From: Nocardia vinacea | GTDB lineage: Bacteria; Actinomycetota; Actinomycetes; Mycobacteriales; Mycobacteriaceae | Assembly: GCF_035920345.1 (NCBI RefSeq) | Contig: NZ_CP109149.1 | Location: 1,612,001 to 1,676,000 of the forward strand | Direction of reading: 5' to 3' | DNA length: 64,000 nt | Shown here: one piece after another, positions 39,873 through 48,140 of the stretch | Numbering within the stretch: position 1 is the stretch's first letter | Layout of the letters: each line of letters opens with the position of its first letter | Program-made: the position numbers and the translations under genes | The notes under the pieces: model-generated | What the model saw: only the letters and a program-made list of their open reading frames with translations | The model's database searches: none | Told to the model about the DNA's origin: nothing

Positions 39873-41038
39873 CGGCCACCCCCGAGGCCCAGCAGGTAGC
39901 TGACGAGGTCCGGGGTCCGCAGTCCGATCGCCTGCCGCGACGGATCGTACGGATTCGCGCCGGTGTCGGTGACCATGTACGGCACATTGACGACCGGGTC
40001 GGTGTAGGGCAGACCCATGCAGTTCGGGCCGCCGGTCGCGTTGACCCTGGGCAGATCTTCCGGATAGTGGTACGGCGTCGCGCCCGGTATCAGCCCGGCG
40101 AACATCTTGATGCCCGGCTGCCCGGTGTAGGCGGCGGGGTTGGCTTCGTTGCCCGCGGTGATTCCCTTGAAAACGCACGGGATCTCGGGCGAGTACAAGG
40201 CCAGCAGTGCGGTGGTGGGCTCCAGCAGCCGCAGCACGTCCGCGAGGCCGGAACCGTTGTGCGCCAACAGGTCCGAGCCGGTATCCGAGACGGCCGTGGT
40301 ACTGCCGAGCAACGCCGAGAGGTGGCGCTGCTCGTCGACCACCGAGTTGCTCGTCGCGGTGAGGGCGTCCAGCGTGCGCAGCAGATCCGGTGCGATGTCG
40401 GCGTAGAGCTCCGCGGTGGGTGCCGCAGTGCGTAGCAGCTCGGCGAATCCGGGATCGGCGGCATTCATTTGAGCGAGCACACCGGCGGCGTGGTCGATTG
40501 CCGCGCCGAGCCGGTCACCGCGGCCCTGCAGTGCCGTCGCCAGCGCGCCGAGGGTCTCCTCGAGTTGGGCGGGGTCGACCACGCGCAGCAGGTTGGTGAG
40601 TTGCTCGAAGACGGTATTGATTTCGACGGTGACGCGCGAGATATCGATCTCCGCGCCGGGTGCCAGCCGTTCGGCGGCGGCCGGTCGAGGCGCGTCGAGG
40701 CTGACGAACTTCGCGCCGAAGACGGTATTGGAGGTGATCTCGGCGACGACGTCGGCCGGAATCGACGCCAGAGCGGAGCGATGCAGGCGCAGGGTCACCC
40801 GGGCCTGATCGGAGCCGTACTCGATCGCCGTCACTTCGCCGACCTCGACGCCGGTCATGGTGACCTTCGCGCCGCGGTCCATGACCAGTCCGGCGCGATC
40901 GGCGATCACCGTCACCGTCACCCAGTCGGCGAAGCGTTGCTGGTAGCTGCCCAGCACCAGCCAGCCGACGCCCACCGTCGCGACGACCAGTGCCAGTACC
41001 ACCAATTTCAGCATCGCTTGCTGCACCATTGCATCCAC
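39869..41038 (-). CDS. mceA: Mce family protein MceA
   Basis: This 389-residue Mce subunit is the first of six. It has a membrane anchor (LVVLALVVATVGVGWLVLG), an MCE domain (VTVIADRAGLVMDRGAKVTM, TGVEVGEVTAI) and a C-terminal region with Pro/Asn-rich loops. The start is the GTG at 41038, 3 bases after the yrbEB stop; an in-frame ATG at 41029 has AGGA at better spacing and may be used instead. Confidence 0.92.
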   Translation of the reverse strand: MDAMVQQAMLKLVVLALVVATVGVGWLVLGSYQQRFADWVTVTVIADRAGLVMDRGAKVTMTGVEVGEVTAIEYGSDQARVTLRLHRSALASIPADVVAEITSNTVFGAKFVSLDAPRPAAAERLAPGAEIDISRVTVEINTVFEQLTNLLRVVDPAQLEETLGALATALQGRGDRLGAAIDHAAGVLAQMNAADPGFAELLRTAAPTAELYADIAPDLLRTLDALTATSNSVVDEQRHLSALLGSTTAVSDTGSDLLAHNGSGLADVLRLLEPTTALLALYSPEIPCVFKGITAGNEANPAAYTGQPGIKMFAGLIPGATPYHYPEDLPRVNATGGPNCMGLPYTDPVVNVPYMVTDTGANPYDPSRQAIGLRTPDLVSYLLGLGGGR

Positions 41039-41041
41039 GTC

Positions 41042-41893
41042 CTAACCGGAAAGGTGGAAATTGCCGGTGCCGCCGTACAACGCGAGTGACACCAGGAGCA
41101 CGACGAGGACCACCATGATCAGCGACATCCGCACCGCGCGCCCGACCGCCGCGCCCACTCCCGCCGGACCCCCGACGGCGGTGAATCCGTAATGGGTGTG
41201 GATCAGCATCACCAGCATCGCGATCGCGACTGCCTGCACGAACGACCACGCCACGTCGAGCGGATTGAGAAAGGTCGAGAAGTAGTGGTCGTACAGCCCG
41301 GGTGACTGCCCGAAAATCACCACTGTGGTGAACCGGCCCGCCAGGAACGACGCCGCCAAAGCCAGCGAGTACAGCGGAATGATCGTGATCATGCCCGCCG
41401 CGACCCGGGTGCTCACGACATAGGGCACCGGCCGGATGGCCATGGACTCGAGTGCGTCGATCTCCTCGGCGATCCGCATGGCCCCGATCTGCGCCGTCGC
41501 CCCGGCTCCGAGCGTCGCCGACAAGGCGATTCCGGCGATCACCGGCACCGCGATCCGCACATTGATGAAGGCCGACAGGAATCCGGACAGTGCCTCGATG
41601 CCGATATTGCCCAAAGAGCTGAAACCCTGGATGGCGATGGTGCTGCCGGTCGCCAGCGTCATGAATCCGACGATCGCCGCGGTTCCGCCGATCATCGCGA
41701 GAGCGCCACTGCCCATACTGATTTCGGCCACCAAGCGCAGGGTTTCGCCCGGATGTCTGGCTACCGCGCCGGGAGTTTGCAGAATTGCCTTGCCATAGAA
41801 GACGATTCGCGCACCAACGGCGTCGATTTCGCGGTTCCAACGGCCCAGCCGCTGCCGGGTGCGGACGAATTTGCCGGTTTCGGCGACATCCAT
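41042..41893 (-). CDS. yrbEB: YrbE/MlaE-like permease of Mce system (B subunit)
   Basis: This 283-residue inner-membrane permease starts at the ATG at 41893 (MDVAETGK), with GGGGAGG about 8 bases upstream. The MlaE-family core is clear: GATAQIGAMRIAEEIDALESMAIRPVPYVVSTRV, the elbow that contacts the ATPase. Five or six membrane segments are present. It forms a heterodimer with the A subunit; the ATPase (MceG/Mkl) is not in this window. Confidence 0.93.
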   Translation of the reverse strand: MDVAETGKFVRTRQRLGRWNREIDAVGARIVFYGKAILQTPGAVARHPGETLRLVAEISMGSGALAMIGGTAAIVGFMTLATGSTIAIQGFSSLGNIGIEALSGFLSAFINVRIAVPVIAGIALSATLGAGATAQIGAMRIAEEIDALESMAIRPVPYVVSTRVAAGMITIIPLYSLALAASFLAGRFTTVVIFGQSPGLYDHYFSTFLNPLDVAWSFVQAVAIAMLVMLIHTHYGFTAVGGPAGVGAAVGRAVRMSLIMVVLVVLLVSLALYGGTGNFHLSG

Positions 41894-41898
41894 CGATT

Positions 41899-42666
41899 TC
41901 ACCTCCCCGAGAATCGGATTCCGGCCGCGGTCACCACGGTGTTCACCACGAAGAGGGCGATGAACGCATAGACGACGGTTTCGTTGACCGCTTGCCCGAC
42001 GCTTTTCGGGCCACCGGAGACCGACAGGCCGCGATAGCACGCCACCAGTCCGGCGATCAGCCCGAACAGCATGGCCTTGACTGCGGAGATAGCCAGCTCG
42101 GTCGAGCCGGTCAGCAATGTGACACCGGCGGCGAACGTCCCCGGATTCACGCCCTGTAGCAATACCGAGAACACGAATCCTCCGGTGATTCCGATGGCGC
42201 ACACCAGGCCGTTGAGCAGAACCGCGATCATCGTCGAGGCCACCACCCGCGGTATCACCAGCCGTTGAATGGGATCGATGCCGAGCACCTCCATGGCCGC
42301 GATCTCCTCGCGGATGACTCGCGACCCCAGGTCCGCGCACATCGCCGTCGCCCCCGCCCCGGCGACGATCAGCACGGTCACCATCGGGCCGACCTGGGTG
42401 ACCGCGCCGAATGCCGCACCCGCTCCGCTCATGGTGGCCGCGCCGATCTCGCGCAACAGGATATTGAGGGTGAAGCTCACCAGCACGGTGAACGGCACTG
42501 CCACCAGAATGGTCGGCAGCAGCGACACCCGCGCCAGCATCCAACTCTGCTCGACGAATTCGCCGAACCGGAACCGCGTCGTCACCAGGCCTCGGCCGAC
42601 TTCGGCGATCATGGCGAAGAACTGACCGACTTCCCGAACCGGCGCGTGCAGCCGTTCTAGTTCCAT
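41899..42666 (-). CDS. yrbEA: YrbE/MlaE-like permease of Mce system (A subunit)
   Basis: This 255-residue permease is the first gene of the operon. The family signature is GAGATAMCADLGSRVIREEIAAMEVLGIDPIQRLVIPRV. It works with yrbEB, MceA-F and an unlinked ATPase to import lipophilic substrates across the actinobacterial envelope. A degenerate copy of the shared regulon dyad (42729-42745) lies 63 bases upstream. Confidence 0.94.
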   Translation of the reverse strand: MELERLHAPVREVGQFFAMIAEVGRGLVTTRFRFGEFVEQSWMLARVSLLPTILVAVPFTVLVSFTLNILLREIGAATMSGAGAAFGAVTQVGPMVTVLIVAGAGATAMCADLGSRVIREEIAAMEVLGIDPIQRLVIPRVVASTMIAVLLNGLVCAIGITGGFVFSVLLQGVNPGTFAAGVTLLTGSTELAISAVKAMLFGLIAGLVACYRGLSVSGGPKSVGQAVNETVVYAFIALFVVNTVVTAAGIRFSGR

Positions 42667-42728
42667 CGATCCTCCAGCGGACCACTCGGCGCTGTGGACG
42701 ATGCCGACACCGGCTGGTCGAATGTCTA

Positions 42729-42745
42729 ACTATTGCTCTTACAGT
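42729..42745. promoter_or_regulatory. Degenerate regulon operator before the mce operon
   Basis: ACTATT-GCTCT-TACAGT keeps the perfect right half-site and the 5-base spacing of the dyad ACTGTA-N5-TACAGT found elsewhere in the window, with a poor left half. It lies between the TetR gene and yrbEA. Confidence 0.5.
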
Positions 42746-42965
42746 GTGACCGACGATACATCATGGCAAGAGTCTTGCCCAGAAGTTTGCGATGAATCGT
42801 GTCCAGGTGTTTGCGCGGAATTACGACAGGCGAAAGCGCAGTGTCTGCGGATGTTCGGATCGACGACAGGTCGCGGCGACAGGAGATGTCGACGTGTGCT
42901 GGTCGAGCCGTGTGAGATGCCGTCGGTGAAACGGCCGGAAATCGCCGAGTTCCGAAGGTGGGTGA

Positions 42966-43778
42966 CTACTTCGCCGCGGCGGCCTTGGTCGGTCGGCGCG
43001 CGGCGGGCGACTTCGCCGTCGCGGCCTTCTTGGCGGGTGCCTTTTTGGCAGGTGCTTTCTTCGCCTTCGCGCCCGATCCCGACTCGAGCAACCGGCTCGC
43101 CTGTTCGAGAATGCAGTCGAGGCCGTACTCGAAATTCCGATCGTCCGGCGCCCCGCTGTGCAGGCCCTTCGAACCCGCCTCGGCCAGTAGCGGTGTGGTG
43201 TCGGGCGAGATGGTGAGGCTGTCGTAGTACGCGCCCGCCCCGGACTCCGATTCCTCGTTCTTGTCGGAGAGGCGTTGCAGTACAACCGATCCGCGCACAT
43301 GCAGCTGAACAGCGGAGTACGTCGCGACGGCGTCGTCGAGCGACAGCCCGGCCTCGACCAGATTGGCGATGACCGACTCGGTCTGCCGCGCGCCCAACTG
43401 CGCGGCCTCCGGGCTCAGCGCCGACCTGATGAGTATCAGATCACAGAGAATGGGATTGCTGTTGAACGTCTCCCGCATGGTGCGGGCGTGATTGCGCAGC
43501 GATTCGCGCCAGTCACTCGCGTCGACGAAAGGCGTGACGAAGGTGGCGTACTGGCGCAGCGCGCGGTCGGTCATGGCGTTGAGCAGTTCGTCCTTCTTAC
43601 GGAAGTACCAGTAGATGCTCGTGACGCCGACGTCGAGGTGTTTGGCCAGCATCGGCATGCTCAGGTTGTCCAGCGATACCTGATCCGCGAGCTCGAACGC
43701 ACCGTCGAGGATGTCCCCGGGATTGAGGGATCCGCGCTCACGCCGCGGCCGTTTCTCCGCGGCTGCCCGCTTCGCCAT
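42966..43778 (-). CDS. TetR family regulator with Lys/Ala-rich tail
   Basis: This 270-residue regulator starts at MAKRAAAEKRPRRERG, with GGAGG about 8 bases upstream. The recognition helix region is VGVTSIYWYFRKKDELLNAMTDRAL. The C-terminal domain (PDDRNFEYGLDCILEQ) matches that of the paralogue at 57137-57868. After residue about 236 it carries a histone H1-like tail of AKK/APAKK repeats, absent in the paralogue. It lies upstream of and collinear with the mce operon and divergent from an SDR gene with the regulon dyad between them. Likely regulator of both. Confidence 0.92.
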   Translation of the reverse strand: MAKRAAAEKRPRRERGSLNPGDILDGAFELADQVSLDNLSMPMLAKHLDVGVTSIYWYFRKKDELLNAMTDRALRQYATFVTPFVDASDWRESLRNHARTMRETFNSNPILCDLILIRSALSPEAAQLGARQTESVIANLVEAGLSLDDAVATYSAVQLHVRGSVVLQRLSDKNEESESGAGAYYDSLTISPDTTPLLAEAGSKGLHSGAPDDRNFEYGLDCILEQASRLLESGSGAKAKKAPAKKAPAKKAATAKSPAARRPTKAAAAK

Positions 43779-43958
43779 ATGTGCGCCCACCTCCGTGAAG
43801 TCCGCTCCGACGCAATCGTTTCCCGGTCTCGGAAAACCGACAGCAACAGCCATCGTACCTATAACCGTAAATCCTACTGCGATGCCTTCTATCGGCGCGT
43901 CGCGGCCCACTGAGCCGGTGCGGGCCCGGATATCGCCTTGGGCGGGCGACGCACAGGC

Positions 43959-43981
43959 CATACTGATATAGATACAGTATG
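43959..43981. promoter_or_regulatory. Regulon operator before SDR gene 44017
   Basis: CATACTG and CAGTATG form perfect 7-bp arms around a 9-base spacer. Read as ACTGAT-N5-TACAGT this is one variant of the dyad shared by several promoters in the window. It lies 36 bases before the SDR start, in the divergent region with the TetR gene. Confidence 0.7.
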
Positions 43982-44016
43982 TTCATCTATAAGCTCGGTG
44001 TGGAGGCGGTAGCGCG

Positions 44017-44814
44017 ATGGATTTGGGATTGACCGACGCGGCAGCGGTGGTGGTGGGCGGTAGCCGCGGCATGGGCCTGGCGACTGCTCGCTGCCTGGCC
44101 GACGAAGGAGCTCGGGTGGCGGTGCTCGGTCGCTCCCGCCCCGACCTGGACGACGCGGTCGAAGACCTGACCCACCGCGGTAGCCCGGACGCCATCGGCC
44201 TGGTCGCGGACGTGCGCGATGCCGATGAGATCGCTGCTGCATTCGCCGAACTGGGGCAGCGCTGGCACGGCGAACTCAATGTGCTGGTCAATACGGTCGG
44301 GCCGACCGTGCAGGGCCGCTTCGACATCCTCACCGACGACCAGTGGCTCGCGGCCGTCGAGGACGGCGTGCTGTCCATGGTGCGCAGCGTCCGTGGGGCG
44401 CTGCCGCTGCTGCGCAAGGCCGAATGGGCGCGGATAGTGAACTTTTCGGCGCATTCGACGCAGCGGCAGAGCATTCCGCTGGCGGCCTACACCGCCGCGA
44501 AGGCGATGGTGACGAGTGCGTCCAAGAATCTGTCACTTTTGCTGGCGGAGGACGAGATTCTGGTGAATGTGGTCTCGCCCGGCACCTTCGTCACCCCGGC
44601 GCTGGTCGATTGGGCCCATTCGGTCGGCGTCGAGAGCGACGATCCCTATCGGCTGATGGCCGAGATCTCCAAGCATTATGGGCATCCGGCGCAGCTGCCC
44701 CGGGCGGGGCGGCCCGAGGAGATCGGTCCAGTTGTCGCCTTTCTCGCCTCGCGCCGCAATTCGTATATGACCGGTGCGAATGTCAATGTCGACGGCGGCT
44801 CGGATTTCACCTGA
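44017..44814 (+). CDS. Short-chain dehydrogenase/reductase
   Basis: This 265-residue classical SDR has the cofactor loop VVGGSRGMGLATA (a GGSRGMG variant of TGxxxGxG), the active-site YTAAK and the C-terminal YMTGANVNVDGGSDFT. The motif around NVLVNTVGPT replaces the usual NNAG by NTVG. It likely oxidises a hydroxy group of the catabolic substrate (inferred). It is preceded by the regulon operator and a GGAGG ribosome binding site. Confidence 0.92.
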   Translation: MDLGLTDAAAVVVGGSRGMGLATARCLADEGARVAVLGRSRPDLDDAVEDLTHRGSPDAIGLVADVRDADEIAAAFAELGQRWHGELNVLVNTVGPTVQGRFDILTDDQWLAAVEDGVLSMVRSVRGALPLLRKAEWARIVNFSAHSTQRQSIPLAAYTAAKAMVTSASKNLSLLLAEDEILVNVVSPGTFVTPALVDWAHSVGVESDDPYRLMAEISKHYGHPAQLPRAGRPEEIGPVVAFLASRRNSYMTGANVNVDGGSDFT

Positions 44815-44821
44815 GCCCGCG

Positions 44822-45946
44822 TCAGGCTCGCTTACCGTCGACGAGTGCGGCCAGCACCGCGAAGCTGTCGTGTGCGGCGGCACCGGCGACGGCTCGTTCG
44901 ACGCCGACCCGTGATACCTCGAACGGCTGCATCCGCTCCCCGGCCTCGGCCGTGCATACGGCCGCGAGAAAGAGTTCGGTGATACCGGCGCGATACAGCG
45001 TCCACAGGCGCTCGAGGTCGACTGCGATCCCGGCGGCGGTGAGCCGGGCCGCATACCGCTCGACGAGTTCTCGTTCGATAGAGCGGAGCAGGTCCGGCTC
45101 GACGGACGCGTTCGCGAAGTATGCGACATCGCGGATGCCGACCCCGGCCGTGGCGATCTGCCAGTCCAGGAAGCCGGGCCCGGCGTCGGTGAAGAAAAGG
45201 TTGCCCAGGTGCGGGTCGCCGTGGATCAGAGTCTGCGGCTGCGCGGCCCAGAAGGCATCGATATCCGCGCTGCGCTGATAGAAGATCCGGCAGTGGCGCT
45301 TCATCGCTTCGGGTATCAGATCTTTGGTATGCCCGGTGATGTCGTGCAGGAATCGGCGGCGGATGAGATCGCCGAGGCGGATGTCCGCTGTTGTGCGCGC
45401 GGTGAGCGGCCGGAGGTCGTTCGTGAACCGGTCGCTACTCCAGAACGCCAGATGGAGATCGGCCATGGCGTCGATGACGGCCTGCGCCTCGGCTCGCGTG
45501 ACCTTTTCGACGACGGTGCGGAATTGCGCGGTTCCCGACAGATCCTCGAGCACGAGGACACTGCGGCGTCGGAGCCGATCACAGTGCGCGACATAGCATC
45601 TCGGCACACGGATCGGCGGATTCGCGCCCAGTGCGCGATAGGCGAGGATCTCGCGGGTCCCGAGGCGGAAGACGTTCATCAGGACGTGCTGTAAGTAGTT
45701 GCGCGGCGGCAATTTCACGAACAGGTGCTCGGGAATCTCGCCGCTGTCGGATTTCACGGCGATACGAGCGCGCGCCGCCGTGCCGTAATGCGCGTCGAGC
45801 ACACGCACCGAGGTGATCGCGTCCGGCCGCAGCCCGAGTGCCGCGCTGAGCCACTGTTCGGTCACCTCGTGGATGCGCAGTGGAATCGCGGCCCGGCCGG
45901 GCACGGCTCGATCGAGTCCGGCACGGACCGCTTCTCGCGCGGCCAT
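44822..45946 (-). CDS. Aminoglycoside phosphotransferase (APH)-fold kinase
   Basis: This is a kinase-fold protein of about 374 residues. The catalytic loop is HGDPHLGNLFF (HxD....N) and the metal-binding motif is FLDWQIA. An ATP-binding Lys is likely in HLFVKLPP. Such APH-like proteins in catabolic clusters phosphorylate alcohols or act on CoA-pathway substrates; antibiotic resistance is not implied. The start is uncertain: ATG 45946 is used, but a TTG at 45979, just past the upstream stop, would add 11 residues. It is the last gene of the NorQ/NorD operon. Confidence 0.85.
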   Translation of the reverse strand: MAAREAVRAGLDRAVPGRAAIPLRIHEVTEQWLSAALGLRPDAITSVRVLDAHYGTAARARIAVKSDSGEIPEHLFVKLPPRNYLQHVLMNVFRLGTREILAYRALGANPPIRVPRCYVAHCDRLRRRSVLVLEDLSGTAQFRTVVEKVTRAEAQAVIDAMADLHLAFWSSDRFTNDLRPLTARTTADIRLGDLIRRRFLHDITGHTKDLIPEAMKRHCRIFYQRSADIDAFWAAQPQTLIHGDPHLGNLFFTDAGPGFLDWQIATAGVGIRDVAYFANASVEPDLLRSIERELVERYAARLTAAGIAVDLERLWTLYRAGITELFLAAVCTAEAGERMQPFEVSRVGVERAVAGAAAHDSFAVLAALVDGKRA

Positions 45947-45983
45947 GCCGAGGCCGAGCGCGGTATCGAGTGGTTGCAAGGTC

Positions 45984-46418
45984 CTACCGATGGCCCGATT
46001 GCTGTGCCTGTTCGCGGGCGATCCGCTCGTTGTGGATACGGACGAGTTCGCGGTAACCGATATGCTTCCATTCCGGTTTCGGCTGTACTCCCCATTGATC
46101 CTGGGCCGTCGTCTGGCCTGCGGCTTCAGGTTTGCCGCCGAGCGGTGGCGCGTTGAGCGCACCCTGGTTGCATTCGAGCGTGTCGTCGGAGTAGCGGACC
46201 TTCATCATCTCGTCGCAGATTTCGGTGATCGACAAGGTGGGCCAGCCGTACCAGAGGGCGAGGGCGGGCACGGTCAGCGAACCTTCGACGACCAACGCGA
46301 TCAGGCAGACGAGGATGCCGCGCTTGAGCCACTTGTGCATTCGCGCGAACGGTGCCGTCGTACCGAGCGGCAGATCTTGTTCCGGCGACGACTCCGCCGC
46401 AGGCGACTTATTGCTCAT
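45984..46418 (-). CDS. Single-pass membrane protein of the NorQ/NorD operon
   Basis: This 144-residue protein of unknown family has a cytosolic N-terminus, one membrane helix (GILVCLIALVVEGSLTVPALALWYGW), then an external region with two Cys (EICDEMMKVRYSDDTLECNQ) and a charged tail. The Cys pair could form a disulfide or bind a cofactor. It sits 27 bases after the six-helix protein gene, so the two probably form one membrane complex. Confidence 0.7.
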   Translation of the reverse strand: MSNKSPAAESSPEQDLPLGTTAPFARMHKWLKRGILVCLIALVVEGSLTVPALALWYGWPTLSITEICDEMMKVRYSDDTLECNQGALNAPPLGGKPEAAGQTTAQDQWGVQPKPEWKHIGYRELVRIHNERIAREQAQQSGHR

Positions 46419-46445
46419 GGTGTTCTCCTGGAACCGGATTCGAGG

Positions 46446-47171
46446 TCAGTCGGAGAAGATCTCGCGATTGACCGTGTGCAGGTAGGGAATCGCGAGGAAT
46501 GGCGTGATGTAGAAGATGTCGTACAACCACCAACCGGTCACCGGCAGCACGACGCCGTGGAAACGCACATCGGCGTACATGGTCATGTTGACGACGTAGC
46601 CGATCCAGATCACCACACCGAACCAGCAGGTGACGATCAGCCACTGGTGTCCCCAGCGCTTCATCTGCAGGAATGCGATCGCGGCCGCGACTCGCATCGG
46701 GAATACGGTGAGTATCAGCGCGACTTCCCAGCCTTTTTCGCCGGGTGCGCCCGCGCCGCCGATCCACAACTCGTTGTAGTGCCAGAAGTATCCGGCATCG
46801 ACGAAATTGCCCCACGCGGTGAAGAACACGCGCGTGACGACGGTGTGGTTGGCGAATAGGTCCAGCACCCAGCCGATGCTGTTGAGGAAGGCGTCGAGAA
46901 TGACCAGATAGCCGATCAGGGTGACGATGATCGGCCGGACGGACAGACCGTCGCGTTGTGCCTTGCGCTGCAACCACACCCCGCGCAAGAAGATCGGCAA
47001 TCCGACGAATCCGAAGATGAAGGTGCCCATCAGCGCGGTTCCGGCGGTGAGCCACCGGTCGGCCCGACGCTGCGCGCGGCGACTTTCCTCGTGGTGTTCG
47101 TCGTAGGTCACCGGGGCTTCCTGCGCGGATTTTCCGGAGCCGCGGCGCAGGGTGAATGTCGGCATATTCAT
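46446..47171 (-). CDS. Six-helix membrane protein of the NorQ/NorD operon
   Basis: This 241-residue integral membrane protein of no recognised family starts at ATG 47171 (MNMPTFTLRRGSGK). Helices are near residues 42-66, 80-107, 147-170, 176-200 and 207-231, with an aromatic loop FVDAGYFWHYNELW between. His109, His131, His175, His205 and His232 lie at membrane boundaries and could bind a metal. The gene pairing with NorQ/NorD-type chaperones makes it a candidate client enzyme. It is not NorB, PmoA or PmoC by inspection. Confidence 0.75.
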   Translation of the reverse strand: MNMPTFTLRRGSGKSAQEAPVTYDEHHEESRRAQRRADRWLTAGTALMGTFIFGFVGLPIFLRGVWLQRKAQRDGLSVRPIIVTLIGYLVILDAFLNSIGWVLDLFANHTVVTRVFFTAWGNFVDAGYFWHYNELWIGGAGAPGEKGWEVALILTVFPMRVAAAIAFLQMKRWGHQWLIVTCWFGVVIWIGYVVNMTMYADVRFHGVVLPVTGWWLYDIFYITPFLAIPYLHTVNREIFSD

Positions 47172-47179
47172 GATCGCCC

Positions 47180-47299
47180 CTACCAGTCCCTGGTCATATA
47201 CATCTGCAATTGGATGAGGAACATCGCCAGCAGAAATCCGTATATGGCGATCTGGAAAACGATGAGCGCCCGGCGGCGCTGCCGATCTTGTTCGTTCAT
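47180..47299 (-). CDS. 39-residue single-helix membrane protein
   Basis: ATG at 47299 has GGAGG 8 bases upstream. The peptide begins MNEQDRQRRRALIV, runs through one hydrophobic helix (FQIAIYGFLLAMFLIQLQ) and ends MYMTRDW. Positive residues precede the helix, predicting a cytosolic N-terminus. It lies 8 bases before the six-helix protein gene and 21 after the NorQ-like gene. Such mini-subunits often stabilise membrane enzymes. Confidence 0.75.
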   Translation of the reverse strand: MNEQDRQRRRALIVFQIAIYGFLLAMFLIQLQMYMTRDW

Positions 47300-47320
47300 C
47301 GAACGGTCCTCCTTGGGTGA

Positions 47321-48118
47321 CTACACGGCCGGGTCGTCGGCGGTGAGCAGGCTGGCCGCCGCGATCTCGCGTAGGCCTTCGTTGATGGCGCCGTCGCTGC
47401 TCAGCGGCGCGAGGACACATACTTCGGCCGCCTCGAGTTCGTTCGCACCCGCGGCGATGAGTCGCGCCGCCGCCACCAGCACGCGTGTCGACGGCGATTC
47501 GAAGTGGAAGACGTCGTCGGCATTACGAATGGTGTTGGCGCAGTTGACCAGTCGCCGTGCGACGGAAAGATCGATACCGGCTTCCGCGACCAGCACCTCG
47601 GATTCGCTCTCGGGCGGCAGATAAGCCATGGCGATGGTGACGAACCGCTGTCGCAGCGACGGCTTCAACTCCTTGAGCGAGCTGCGGTAGGCCGGGTTGT
47701 AGGAGCAGACGAGCATGAACGAGGCGGGCGCGGACACCACTTCGTCGGCACGATCCAGGAACAGCGTGCGCCGGTGGTCGGTGAGCGAATGCAGTATGGC
47801 CAGCGAATCGTGCCGGGCCTCGACGACCTCGTCCAGATAGCAGATCGCACCGGACTTGACGGCTTTGGTCAGTGGGCCGTCCCGCCAGGCGACGTCGCCG
47901 CCGGACACCAGGAATCGGCCGACCAGATCGGAGCTGGTGAGATCGTCGTGGCAACTGATGGTGACCACCGGGCGGCCGAGCAGGTGGCCCATGTGCTCGA
48001 CGAATCGCGTCTTGCCGCAGCCGGTCGGTCCGGTGAGCATGACCGGCATGTGCTGCTGGAAGGCCCAATCGAACAGTTGCACCTCGGTGCCGCTGGCGTA
48101 GTAGAGATCGGTTGTCAT
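47321..48118 (-). CDS. NorQ/CbbQ-like MoxR AAA+ ATPase
   Basis: This 265-residue AAA+ ATPase of the MoxR/NorQ/CbbQ class starts at ATG 48118 (MTTDLYYASG). Walker A is GPTGCGKT at 30-37; Walker B is ICYLDEVVEA; sensor region VCSYNPAY. Family members work with a vWA partner (NorD, CbbO) as chaperones that insert metals into or remodel enzymes such as NO reductase or Rubisco. The vWA partner is the next gene upstream. No NO reductase gene is in the window. Confidence 0.9.
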   Translation of the reverse strand: MTTDLYYASGTEVQLFDWAFQQHMPVMLTGPTGCGKTRFVEHMGHLLGRPVVTISCHDDLTSSDLVGRFLVSGGDVAWRDGPLTKAVKSGAICYLDEVVEARHDSLAILHSLTDHRRTLFLDRADEVVSAPASFMLVCSYNPAYRSSLKELKPSLRQRFVTIAMAYLPPESESEVLVAEAGIDLSVARRLVNCANTIRNADDVFHFESPSTRVLVAAARLIAAGANELEAAEVCVLAPLSSDGAINEGLREIAAASLLTADDPAV

Positions 48119-48140
48119 CGAAACTCCGGAATTCGCAACA

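Noticed and set aside
46446..47171. Idea that the 241-residue membrane protein is a PmoA/AmoA-type monooxygenase or an AveC-type spirocyclase.
   Set aside because: Helix count is loosely similar, but the conserved motifs of those families that I recall are not present.
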